From assembly GCA_034401795.1 (NCBI GenBank), contig CM067370.1, positions 105,999,387 to 106,063,386 of the forward strand: a stretch of 64,000 nt of DNA, written 5' to 3'. The notes under the pieces were generated by a model. That model ran no database searches and had not been told where the DNA came from. It worked only from the letters and a program-made list of their open reading frames with translations. Positions 32,171 through 44,500 of the stretch are shown piece after piece. The first letter of the stretch is position 1. Each line of letters begins with the position of its first letter. This DNA is from Chaetoderma sp. LZ-2023a (taxonomy: Eukaryota; Mollusca; Caudofoveata; Chaetodermatida; Chaetodermatidae). The translations under genes were made by a program, and so were the position numbers.

Positions 32171-33583
32171 TGTCACAGTTGTTGGTAAATAGATTTGAAA
32201 GTTACCCATTTTTAGCTCACCTGGCATCCCATCGATGGCTGCCACTGCTTCGTTAAATGATTCATAGTCACCTTTCGAGTCGATTACTTGGCTATGTAGT
32301 GAATTTAGTGCTGATTTTCGATTTTGCCTTGTCCGCTACACTATTATTATGCGTACCTCGAGTTATAGGGTCAATTCCCTAAACACTAATCCACCACGCC
32401 TTTATCCATTAGAGCCTACCATAACCATTTGAACTTGAAAGGCAAAATACAAAAAAATCATTTACATCGCAAGATCTATTGTGTTGAATATTTTGAAGCT
32501 AATTTTCCAAGAAGTTGTTGCTGTCTATGGCAGCAACAGGTTCCTATCACATAAGTTTCAAAATATTCAACAGCTTACGTCTAGTTACCCTAAAACTTAT
32601 ATTCTGTGATTCAGGATTCAAATTTTATAAAAAATTAATGTCACAACTATAGTGCAAACGTGCATGTTTTCTAATAATCGATGTAAATCAAGAACAATTC
32701 ACCTTTCCAGTGTATCCATCTATCATCTGACCTCGTATGACGTCATAATCAGCTCAGCGCGTGTATGATGACGTCGCAATCATTTTGTCACAAAGGGTTC
32801 AGTATAGACCGTCATCAAATCTCAAATACTCCGACACGTTGTATGAATTGTATGGCTTTGTAATTCTTTGCTGTTTAAGAAACATGCTGTTGAATATTTT
32901 GAAACCAATTTGACTGGGCACTGTTGCTGCCTTTAGTTTAGCAATCTATGATTGTCATTCTTGTTATGAAGGCCAGAAGACAATTTTTTTTGCAAAGTTA
33001 CCAGTGAAATAAAGCGAAAATAGCTTTCTTTCCTCGTGCACATGGATATTCCTCAACACCAGGGTAGATCTCTTTTGGTCGGCTTGACCATCAAAGTGGT
33101 AATGGTCAAGCAGATTCAAGTCTCAAAGCGGTAATGGTCAAGCAGATTCAAGTCTGCATGGCCAGTGTCCATTTGCAGGCCAAGAGAAGAGTAGATTTGA
33201 AATTTTACCACTAGAATGACTGGCTCAGTAATCGGTTACAGAGCCAGTCATTCCAGTGGTAAACAATTTTTAAAATACCATTCTCTTGGACTGCAAATGG
33301 ACAAGATGACGGCAAATGTTGTTTTGGCCAATTTGACCATTAAAGGGTTATGTTGGCACAAAGTGAGTTAAGAACAATATATCGAAAAAAATTTTATTTT
33401 AGAAATCCATCTATTGATGATTGTACATATCACATCTGTGGGATCAAGCCGACATTATGTAACACCATCCATCACAGGACTAACAAGGACAAATTTGACT
33501 GTCCAATACCCGCGTCGTTGATTTATTTTTCAATCGGGTCTTCATGACGTCAAAAGCGTAGGACTATTTTGGAAACAATGTTG
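32171..33583. other. Non-coding; family-A palindrome and MITE, piggyBac-type palindrome
   Basis: A family-A palindrome is at 32482-32573 (cores GTTGCTGTC..GGCAGCAAC). A family-A MITE lies at about 32640-32945 with a truncated palindrome. A piggyBac-type hairpin runs 33168-33302, with the right end ATTAAAGGG at 33339-33347. There is a small direct duplication at 33098-33165 (GTAATGGTCAAGCAGATTCA). Confidence 0.6.
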
Positions 33584-33731
33584 CTAAAATGCGGTTGCTG
33601 TCGCGTTTTGGCATTTGACCCCAACATTGGCACACGTCTTCAGGTCGTCACGGACAAACATACACCCGACTTTGGAGAAGATCCCTTCAGTAGATCCAGA
33701 GCTATTGAAACATGTCTTAATTGCCTCGTTG
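33584..33731 (-). CDS. Possible terminal exon of an unidentified cysteine-containing protein
   Basis: A strong acceptor-like tract (TTATTTTCCTGTATCATGCAG) is followed by 48 open codons and a stop. They read NEAIKTCFNSSGSTEG, then VGCMFVRDDLKTCANVGVKC. It lies 240 bp downstream of the last nuclear-receptor exon on the same strand. It could be the end of another gene, an alternative end, or chance. I do not recognise it. Confidence 0.3.
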
Positions 33732-33779
33732 CTGCATGATACAGGAAAATAACTTAAATGCCCAAAGGTTCTTGACTTG

Positions 33780-33864
33780 CTGAGTATTTTGAAAATAATT
33801 TGACTGAAATTTGTTGACTTAACCACCAACAACTTTCAGTCAAATTGTTTTCAAATTATTTAGC
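33780..33864. repeat. Family-B palindrome
   Basis: Arms GAGTATTTTGAAAATAATTT and AAATTGTTTTCAAATTATTT. Inner GACTGAAATTTGTTG pairs with CAACAACTTTCAGTC. Confidence 0.7.
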
Positions 33865-33970
33865 ATGTCCAGAGATATAAGCCTTGGATAGGTCGTCTGC
33901 AAAAGGACAGCAGCCATACAGCTAAAATCAAGAGCAACAACAAGAAGCCCTCCAATGATAAAACTAAACA

Positions 33971-34278
33971 TCAACCAATCATGTCAATCGTAGATATCAT
34001 TTCTATTTTCTGTTTACACATCTGTTTTTCTTCACACAGTTCCTTAATACATTCGTACAACAAAGGTGTTTCCTTAATCTCCGGATAATCTATCAAATGT
34101 TGTTCACATAATTTAGTGTTCCTGTATGTGAGATTTCTCATGAATATTAATTTGTCCCAGACTTTGAAGAATGTCTGTTTGGGTTCAAGATGGTTCTTCT
34201 GTAACAAGTATTGGAAGCATTGGATCAACTTCAATTGGATAGATTCAACCAATCTGGCATTGTTAAGCCGTGTTCGAT
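33971..34278 (-). CDS. Nuclear receptor exon 6 (LBD C-terminus, stop)
   Basis: The acceptor CTATGTTTCAG is followed by [20 protein letters not shown] and [20 protein letters not shown], text typical of LBD helices 9-11. Near the end lies [10 protein letters not shown], a plausible AF-2 helix. The stop is at 33971-33973. Entry phase 1 matches exon 5. Confidence 0.9.
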
Positions 34279-37200
34279 CTGAAACATAGAAATGAATTGA
34301 TATTGAGATGATTTTTTTCACAATGGCAGTACAAGAGCGGTTCTTCATGAACATACATAAGACTGCTGATTGTTATCAAATAAGTTCGTGGAATACCCTG
34401 GTGCAGTGCCATTACGTCACCGCCAAGGATTGCATGCTAGGCCGATGTCTTAGCATTTTACTTGAGTCATATCAATGAGCTATTTGTATGAGGAAATGTC
34501 GGAAGAAGTATCATATAGTCTAGACTGTTGAATAATATGTCTTCTGGAACCACGTCTGGACGAACACCCTAATCAACATTACAACAGTTGTTCAATGAAT
34601 GGAGTATTCTTTGCGGTTTCCATGGATACACAATTTGTATTGCTCAACTCTTTCACAACAATTTGTGTTAAACGTGACACATCAAGTATATGATGAATGA
34701 CTAGGAATATGTTAATCATGTCTAATTTCTGGAACAAGGACATTGGGATCTAAGGTTTGTAAACACTGATCACTTATGATAACTATTATGTGATAACGTC
34801 AATGGAGTCTGTGGTCGGATCGGTAAACCTTAAAGCATATATGGTCCACCCAAAGTTTAAAAATAACTTTTGCTCCCCTGAGGTATACTGAGCCAGGATC
34901 TTTACGCGAGAGAAAATGCTCAGCCAATCTTTTGATTGATTTTATATATTAAACTCTAGCTATGTGCCTAATAACGTGACATTGGATACAAGAGTGCGCG
35001 TCTAAAAGACAATCATAACAGCACTAGTTTTCAAAACGCACCAACGTAAAGCAAAAACCCTCCATTAAATATGGTTCATTAATTGTTATAAATGATATGT
35101 ATCTAGTGATTACAACATCTTTACCGAGACCGTTTGTCAAACTCCATAAAATCTAAGACTACTTTCACTATCGAATCGACGATCAACAGTACTCCAGCTG
35201 CTCCATGTATTCGATCGATCGTTGGACAGAAATCTTGGACAGCGGTTAATGTGTTGATATCTTATATTGTGATTTTATTAAGGCATTTGACAAAGTTCCA
35301 CATCGACGGCTAATACACAAACTACACAAATACAACTTAGGACCATTGTACTTATACTGGATCACCAATTTCCTTATTGGAAGAAAACAACTAGTAATAG
35401 TTAACAGAGAGGCCTCAAATTGGAAAGACGTGACAAGCGTTATTTCACAGGGTTCAGTCCTGGGTCCACTGCTATTTGTCCTCTACATTAAATGTGTAGC
35501 TCGTGGGGGGTATATGCTGGTCCGCCGATAAATATCCGCCCATCGCACCGCAAGTGCACAATGACCGGGATGGCTGGTTAGCTGTGGGTCTCGGGATTGT
35601 GGATCCTGTATGACGTCTCTCCGTGGTGTACAAAGACAGACTTCTAGAGCCGGTGGAACACTGATGTTCCGGTGGGGCCGTGCAACCATTGCCGCAGAGA
35701 TTGAACCACACGGTGTCATCCCAACTATTTGTGTCACCGGTGTGTCTATCCATACTAATTTAGAGAATGGAACAATTAGAATAATATACTAGAAATATAA
35801 ATAGGTACTATACAAACAAGGTGAATTGTTTGACAGTAGAATGAGCACAATAATACACAATATAGAACTAGCTGGTGTCCTTTCTATGTGGTGTCACCGG
35901 AGGTACCACACAGATCATTGAATCCGCAGAGGTATCTCCGCAAGAGAAGCATCCGCATAAGAGACCACTGAGTAACTAAATATAAGTTAATATACCCCTA
36001 ACATACACAGAGAGAACAATGTTGCTGCGAGAGGAAAGTGCCTCGCGTGGGCCTCCGTCACCGAATGCTTCATGATGGTGCGAGAGGAAGGTGCATCGCA
36101 CGGGCCTCCGTCACAAGAATTCTCGCTGTTGAGAGAGGCAAGTGCCTCACGTGGGCCTCCATCACAGGAAAACGCCTTCGATGCTGAAGTGGAGGAAAAG
36201 AGTTGGCAAAAGGGAGACTCTTTTGTTAACAGAAAATGTTGTGCTGAAAATCCTAGTGAAGCCACAATTAACGTGATGCGTACTGGTTTACGTGAAGGCG
36301 GAACGAGCGATTTCCGAAGAATTCCCACGTCACCATCTTATGTAGTTCCAAGATGCTGTATTGGTAGATGCTGCTTTATTAGATGCTGCTTTATTTATGC
36401 GGGGCTTCTGCTACATTCTAACCTACCAATTAGTTGTTAGAAACGAAAACTAGCTTTTGGCCACAAGTGGCAGGGATTCCTACCTATCATTAGATACAGC
36501 TGTTCAATGGGCGCAGATGCCTAGCTTCCCGTAGGTCGCTTTGAAAGAGCATCTACCTCCACAGACAGCATGCGTACATGTTACATCGCAACGCATCCGA
36601 ATTTGATGAAAATCTGGCTACCTTGCTCCGCAACCGCATAAAACATCACCTGGACAATGGCTACATTTCACATAAGCAAGTTTGATCACTGACATATCGT
36701 TAAGGCGGGGATAGATAGGCGAATATCCATCGTGAGCGTCCTTCCTGTGAGGGCATGGCGGATTCCAAGATCCTTCCCAGACATTCCAACGAGTTGGATG
36801 GAGATGCGCATCTTGTCCGTCACCAATTCCTACGGATCTAACTTTTGACCTGTCATTATGATTAAGTTCCAATGCGCCCAGATATGCACTACGGGGCGGT
36901 AAATAAACTATCACACTCACATTTATAACTATATATTTTCGTAGTGCTTTCCTTCGTTGGCGGGGTTATCTAGCTAAGAAGTATCCGAGGATACAGGGAA
37001 GATGTATGTAAATCAGCACTTTAACCATCACCGCTCGGAAACCTCCAATAGGTATCCAGGGTCGGATCAGACCAACAATTATAAAGCCATATGGCTGGTG
37101 GATCGTGGAAAGAGACAATAACTTGATATATACGAGGCCCTATAGGTATTTGGCAAATTTTACACAACCTTGTCGGAGCGGTCTAAGCTTTCTATAATTA

Positions 37201-40200
37201 AACAAAACATATCAACAGAATGGCTACCTGCCATATATATAACTAACCGATGCAATGAACAATGACAATTTATATAAGAATTAATGAGGTAGTAAGTATC
37301 AGGTTGAAAGACCTAACCGGTGTGGTTAGTTAAAGCACCTACAGTAAATAAGGATAATATGAACAGTAATAAAGAAATTATAAATTGCGGTCCTAAGACC
37401 GGGAAGGCACCTATTAGTCATCAGTACCAAATACAGAAATAACAATTAGATGTAGAATAGTATAGTTACTTGAGTACCTAATAGTCATCAGTACTGAAAT
37501 TGAGGCGCTAACATATTCATAGCGTGAGTCGACACATTCTCTGGAGCTGGAGAGATTTCCGCAGGCGATTCCCGCAGCTGATTTCCGCAGGTTGGCTCCA
37601 CAAGCTGACTCCTCCAGGCAGGGTAGATACGGTACACACTCAGGACAGTGAAGCAGAGCAGAGCAGTGCAGTGACATCTATCAGATAGTCTGTAACTAAA
37701 TCACAATTTATGCAGAAGTGAGAAAGTTTTCTGTCCGGCGACGGAAGTAGTAAAGTTGAAGGCTGCCCATTAACAGAGAGGGCGGTATACAATGTTAAGC
37801 AGTTACATAACTTGGCACACTGCGGGATGCGTCGTATAGCTCTTGCGGCGCACCTAGCAAAGTCCACCAGACTGTGGTCAAAAAGTTAATTAAAACACAC
37901 ACGACATGCAGTGCAGAATTTAGTGTCCACTTTTCAGCGTGGTTGGCAGATCAAGTGAGTCATCCACCAAGAATCGCCGTAGCTCTGATTACATCCTGGG
38001 CCACAAGTGCCCTTTCCGCAGGTGTTCCCTTTAGAAAAGTTCGGAAGTGGGAACCATCACTTTAATTAATTATTTTGATCCTGGATGGACGTTGGAGAGC
38101 ATCCAAAATTGCGTAATGTGGAAAGTCCGAGAACTGCGTTTACATGCCGGTGAGCTGAAAGCCGCAAGGAACTGCGGTGACGTGCTGTATCTTCCGTCGG
38201 TGTTCCGGTCCACTCGTCGAGTTCGCACCTTCAGTCAGTTCTCGGCAGGTCGGTCTCCATGCCGACGATGCTCCTGATCCTCGATTTTTCACCCCTTTTA
38301 TACTCGTTGTGACGACAGAGCTGGGCCAATAATCGGCCGAGCGCCAGCCAATCAGCATGCTGGTACACTTTATTTAGTTTAATATATATACGCGATTACG
38401 ACGTTATAGCAATATTCTAAGTATAATTTAACGGGGAGCTTCGACGATAACTCAGCCATTTCTGGGCCGATTTTAAAATGGTTTACAGTTCTAGAAATCT
38501 CGTTTAATTCTGGTCCTAATTGCTACCAAGAACAACGAGAACGGATGAATTATAAACATTTACGAGTACCTACTCGGTACACTATAGGCATGCACTCGCT
38601 TCCAATTCCGAGACGTGTTGTCAGGGAAGCTCTGACGCGCGCACATGCGCACCACGCGTTTTATCGGACTTAGCCGATTTTTGACCAGAAACCTCTCTCA
38701 TAGGGCTTATGTACACACACTATCCTACCCAGGGGGTTGCTTGGAGCGAATCCGTCGTGGCCGTTCCATACCCAGCTTTGCTGGGATGGTCAGTACCCAT
38801 CCGGTCGGTCCACGCTACAAATGCTGTACATCGGTATACCTATTTGCAGATGACATTAAAGCATTCAGAGCAATAACTAACAACGACGACACCATCCAGT
38901 TCCAAGAAAATATCTATCACGTTCAAGAATGGGCAGACAAATGGCTTTTATGATAAATGTACGGTAATGCGGATCGGAAAGCCCACTATTCACAAAAAAC
39001 ACCAACTCAGAGAAACGGTTCAACCAATGGATGTATCACACCAGGAAAAGGACATAGGTGTAGTCATCAATGACAAAATAAACAAAGCTAATTCAATCAT
39101 GTGAATTATCCGACGAACTATGGAGTTTCTTGACATCGATTCATTCAGGATTCTGTACACTGCTCTCGTAAGGCCAGCTCTCTGATCACGGATTCAGTGT
39201 CTGTCAGTGTTGGTGTAGAATGCCGAAGCTGCTCAACGCAATGCTTGGGAGATAATTATGGTAACGATAAGTGTATCAGACTATCTCCTAGTTCTGACTG
39301 AGGAATCATAGGCGAAACAGGTCCTTTTATACTGTATGGTGACCAATCAGAGTACACCACCGGCAGTTTCTCAACCAAAGCACGGCCATATTAGAGGAAT
39401 AGCAGGCTGAAAGCACGTGAACATGACGTCACAGTGACCTTGGCGCTACCAGCCTCATGGAGCATGCGTCATACGGGCATACACCATTTTGGGAATTAAT
39501 CTGACAAGATTGTAATTTAACTATATCGCAGCGATCTCTTGTCCGATCTTAATTCTGTAAACGGATTCGTGTTTCTGAACGAATCCTGTTTATGTTCATC
39601 CCAGGATGAATGAAATTGGCCTCGTATTAACAATTTGGCAATCCGGGCGATTATATACACAAAAGATGCCATACACTGTCTTGCAGCATAGGCATGCCAT
39701 CTCGAATGGCGCGCATGTGTAATGTACGCGCTTACGGACTTCATCATTTCTCGTTTTCTGATTCTCATAGGGTTACGTGCGCTAGTCCATAGGACCGTGG
39801 GGGGTGCGTTTGCCGCATCTCAGCCCGGGCCGTTTTGTACCCGGTGCTAAGCGATCCGCGCTACACCTACACATTATCATCAAGATAGCAATTACAGAAT
39901 AATGTGCGAGATAACTGCGCTGCACACGTAGCTGTGGAACAAGGCTTCTAAGCAGAAGATCAACAGCAAATCATTTGAAGAACCCCCACCCACGCCCCCG
40001 GCCCAGGGGCGAATTTAACATTTTCTGGCATTGAAATAGGTGCGAGATTTTGTTCTTTCATCTCTACACCAACGGAAGTTTGTTTTCTGTGAAAGCTTCT
40101 GTTGCTGGGGTGGGGGTGGGGGTGATTTTAGTTTGAGTTTTTTATATTATCTGTTTGGAGATTTATTTATGCCCATAGTTGATAACAAATATCTGACATA

Positions 40201-41497
40201 CTACCATCACATTTGCTCCCATAACAAGCTGCTACAAACCGTGTTGCTTATTTAATTACGGCATCCATTCTAGCATCTAAATCACCAAGTTTGCATAAAG
40301 TATGGCCAGATAAGAGAGCTTTGACTGCGGTTACTCTCCCAATTGAATTACCCACATATATGCAGGCATGGGCTGCCAAAAGTTGTGGAACAATGTTCAT
40401 GTGTTGCACCAATGTCAATTACATTTCTTTTGGAACTGATACATTCCATTATAACTACGCAGGTTAATCTGCTTTGTACAAGATAATGGAGAAGCAATAT
40501 AAATACATCTGTATCATCAGAGACAACCTTTATGCACGTTGATGCGTTATTAGCGACACTGATTTCCTGCTATGGATTATTACATCTGCTTCCTCACGGC
40601 CTGACCTTAGATCGCCTCGATGTATTACCATAGCCCTGAAGATGTCACAGGGTGGGATCAGAACCAGTTATAATTAACTTGTGGATATTAGTAGCTTCGA
40701 CATGCATAGTTCTCTTTAACAGTTGATCACAGATGATATCAAGCAGTTGCTGCTTATTATGAGACACAGTGAACGTCACTATCTGCGAAGTTTTTTTCTT
40801 ATGCAGTCTCTGTCAATGTCATCTGATTTCTGACGAGTGCCATCTCCTTTTTCGTGGACGCTTACTGTAGCCGCAGTGTCGCGTTTGTGTCTCATATCTT
40901 CCATGTCATTAACTAGACTGTTACAAATGTGATGACTCAAGGTCCCCTTAAGGGGAGAGAGAGAGATTCACCAACTGAGAATAATGGCCGAACTACAGGC
41001 GGTGAGGAAAAAATGGACTCGAAATGGTGCGAGTGTGATGGTGAGGAATTATCATCTGATAGTGACATACCTCATATTTGATAGTGACATACGTGTTCAC
41101 ATATGGCTATAGTAGATCTATTGTCTGCTATGTAGAATGCACCTATACATACATACATATTGAGTGATCATTTATTACGCTGTGTTATTTAGATACGATG
41201 TTATATATAATTTTTTAATTCTTCAACTACTTTAAAAAGTGGCACTGTCAGTTGTCATAGTAACAAAATTCAATGAAGTAAATGAGCGTTGGCCCTTTAG
41301 ATTTATCAGATGGCGTTATTATTAACTCTTTGTTCTGTTCATCAGAATGTCCATCACATTTCGTTATCTGAATAAACTGATTTGTCCATGACAGATGTGA
41401 AATTGCAGAGAACATGTCAAACAACACGTTGAGTAGTCCTTTGCACACTATCTGCTTTCAGAAACCATATTGTTCACACGCACGCACGTATGCAGGT

Positions 41498-41536
<39 letters not shown>

Positions 41537-44500
41537 CACACCACACAAATCTAGAGTTACAACCAATTGACGATAACATTTCGGCATCCTTAAATTGCAT
41601 GCTAATAATAATAAAGTGGCATAACAGCTACATGGGGTAGGTAGGAATAGCAACATGGCATGATTAGTTGACTGTGAACGTACCAGCAAATGTAATTATT
41701 ATGGCTTTAAGTAGTGCTTGCTCCTCAATAGTGAGTTTTAATCTGCTCAAGCATTGTACAAATGCAAACCGTTCACGAATGCTGGCCTCGTCATCAAAGT
41801 GGCAAAACTCTTTAAACGAGAAGCACTCGCCAGATGGATACGTGACGATCTGTAAGTCTGTGTTCACTGTAGGCAGGTACTCCATGATACAATACTCGAA
41901 TCGAGATGCTGAAAGCAAAAAATGAAGATACGTTTAATTTGTAACTAAAAATGCTAGTTACGACTACAATGGGAGTCAATGCTCAAATAGCTGACATTAT
42001 ATATGTCTCTCTAGTTGTGTTCATGTAAAGCATATATAGATCAGGGGCGGATGGGTGCGGGGGTGTGCACAACAATTTCAAGCGAGCTAACTCTTGATCA
42101 TTTCTCACTCCACAGGTAAGTATTAAAAAAAAGACAGCCCTACCGGGTAGGAGGGTGCCCCCACCCTACCCACCACCCTTAGATCCGCCACTGTAGATAA
42201 TCTCAATAATCTACTCATTGACAACAATATAAGCACTATCAGTGGCGGATCCAGAGGTGGGGGGGGGGGTCGTAGGGATCAGACGACCGCCCCGCCCCCA
42301 CCTGCTGGTTGTAATCGGAGCTTTCGTGCAGAATGGTTAACAAAGTACAGGCCATGGTTAGTTTATAACAAAGTACAAAATGGAGGTTATTGTTTGCCAT
42401 GTGTATCGCACTGAGTGCCAATTCAGACTCCAAGCAATGTCGGGTGATTCCGTCTTAACAAAAAATTTCAAGAGTGGCTAACGCAATGCTACATATCTTA
42501 GCAAAACAGTACAGAATGAACTCGTCGGTGATTATATTAGGTCAACGATTCTGGGCGAAATAAAGAACGCAAAATTATTTTCTATATTAGCAGATGAGGT
42601 AACAGATCTTTCTAATTTGGAACAATTATCGATAGTTCTAAGATTTTTTGATCAAAGTTCTAATATTAGAGAAGAGTTCTTAGGCTTTGAGACAGAATTA
42701 CAGGCGAGGCTCTTGCTAATATAATTCTGACCAAAATTCGCGAATGGGCCTTAGATATAAAGGATTGTAGGGGCCAAGGGTATGATGGTGCAGCGAATAT
42801 GTCAAGCGTCAAAGAGAAGCCAAATACCCTGCAAAAGACCTTAGAAGCCTGTGATGATACATTGTACCCTAACATCAATACACTCCTCCGTATATCCTGT
42901 ACAATGCCAGTTACATCTTGCGAAAATGAAATTGTTAAAAACCTATCTTAGATCTGCCATGGCCACAGAATGACTGTTTGGACTTGCTTTAATGAAAATC
43001 CATCAGCATCTGTTCATTGACGTAGAGACTGTTGTTGACACATTTGCTAGGCTAAATCAAAGACGGATGCTTCTTCTTGATTCACTGGTAGATAAACAGT
43101 AATTGAATTAACCTACTATCTGTCTACAAGTGGATTACGAAGACACAATCATCTGAAATTATGAAATAAAGACTACTGTGGCTCAGAGTTATCATAAAAA
43201 TTAGCCGTGATGTCATTCTATAGAACTGCGTTTTCTGTAGCCCTTTCGTTGTGTAGTGTTACTGCGAAGAAATCTTAAAAAAATTAAAAGTCTGTCATTG
43301 TATTAGCAATAACCGTTTACTGTTTTCTTATAGTATACTATTCTTCAACTGTTAAATTTTAAGCTGAAATACCTACACGTTTCAGAGAAAATAAAGACAT
43401 ACTTCTACCAGTCAAAATGCAGGAAATCGCTTCTCAGAGCATCTTGATTTCAAAACCCCCGGACCCCCCTCTTTCGATCCCCCATTTGCCACAATCCTGG
43501 ATCCGCCTCTGACTATATATTTTGATGGTGATGATACGGCCACTGCAGCCACCGACGACGGAGTTACTGTTTTCTGCAGCTTTAAGTAGTACAACTGCGT
43601 CTCCGTCGTGGCGTTATCCGTTGCGCACAGCTAGGTTCTTTTCGTCTCTATACCTAGTGGCCTTAGCCCACGTTTTTGACACTTGAATTGCTAAACACTT
43701 ATCATCAAGTTGGTATTATGTGGCATCCTGTACCTTATTGGCACCAAGTACTGCCAACTCTAATGTTTCCTGAACAGGCATAATGATGCCATAATCTCTG
43801 GCATTCGAATAACACAAGCGGTACAGTCACGGAGATTAGGCTATGTGATTCGCGATGACTCACGCTTGTTTGTGATGACAAACATCGAGTTTGTTCACGA
43901 GGGACTTTGGATGTGGCCAACTCTCAGCTGTCACAGTTGCATAGCTCTATTGAGACACATGTAGCATCGTAGAGGCGCATCTTAGCTTTCGTGGAAATTT
44001 TAGATCACCGACTGGAAAGCACGGTTTCCCGTTACACGATGATTTACAATGCCAGTTGATCTGCACAGGACGGTGTTATGAGCTCATGCGATCTAGTAAT
44101 TCTATATAACTCTATGGCAATTGCCTGTCAATCCGTATTTCATACTCATCCTGGTTTCATATTCAACCACGGAAAATAAGTATTGTAATCGAACATGGCT
44201 TTATTAACAGATTAGTTTACCGCAAGTTTAACATTGGTTTTGTTGATTAAATTCGTTACTCCCACAGTCCTGTAATACGGAGTCTGATACACAACAGACG
44301 GAGCCAAAGATTCTGCCCGTTCTCCATTTCTCATCTCCCCCCACCTCCACCCCACTCCAAGAAAATGCTTTGACCATTCGTCTCGTTTATGTTGGGCATG
44401 ATACATGTGTGAACTCGATTTTTGGCTTTATTCATGAAGAGATTTGTGTTTGAGCTGTTTTGCAGCTAATTGAAATAATTCATACATTTACGTTACCGAT

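Noticed and set aside
36072-36440. 122-codon open frame
   Set aside because: Produced by the three-unit tandem repeat inside the 3.3-kb element; low-complexity reading.
35495-38819. LTR retrotransposon interpretation of the TGT..ACA element
   Set aside because: I found no direct terminal repeat pair and no gag-pol; kept only as an alternative.
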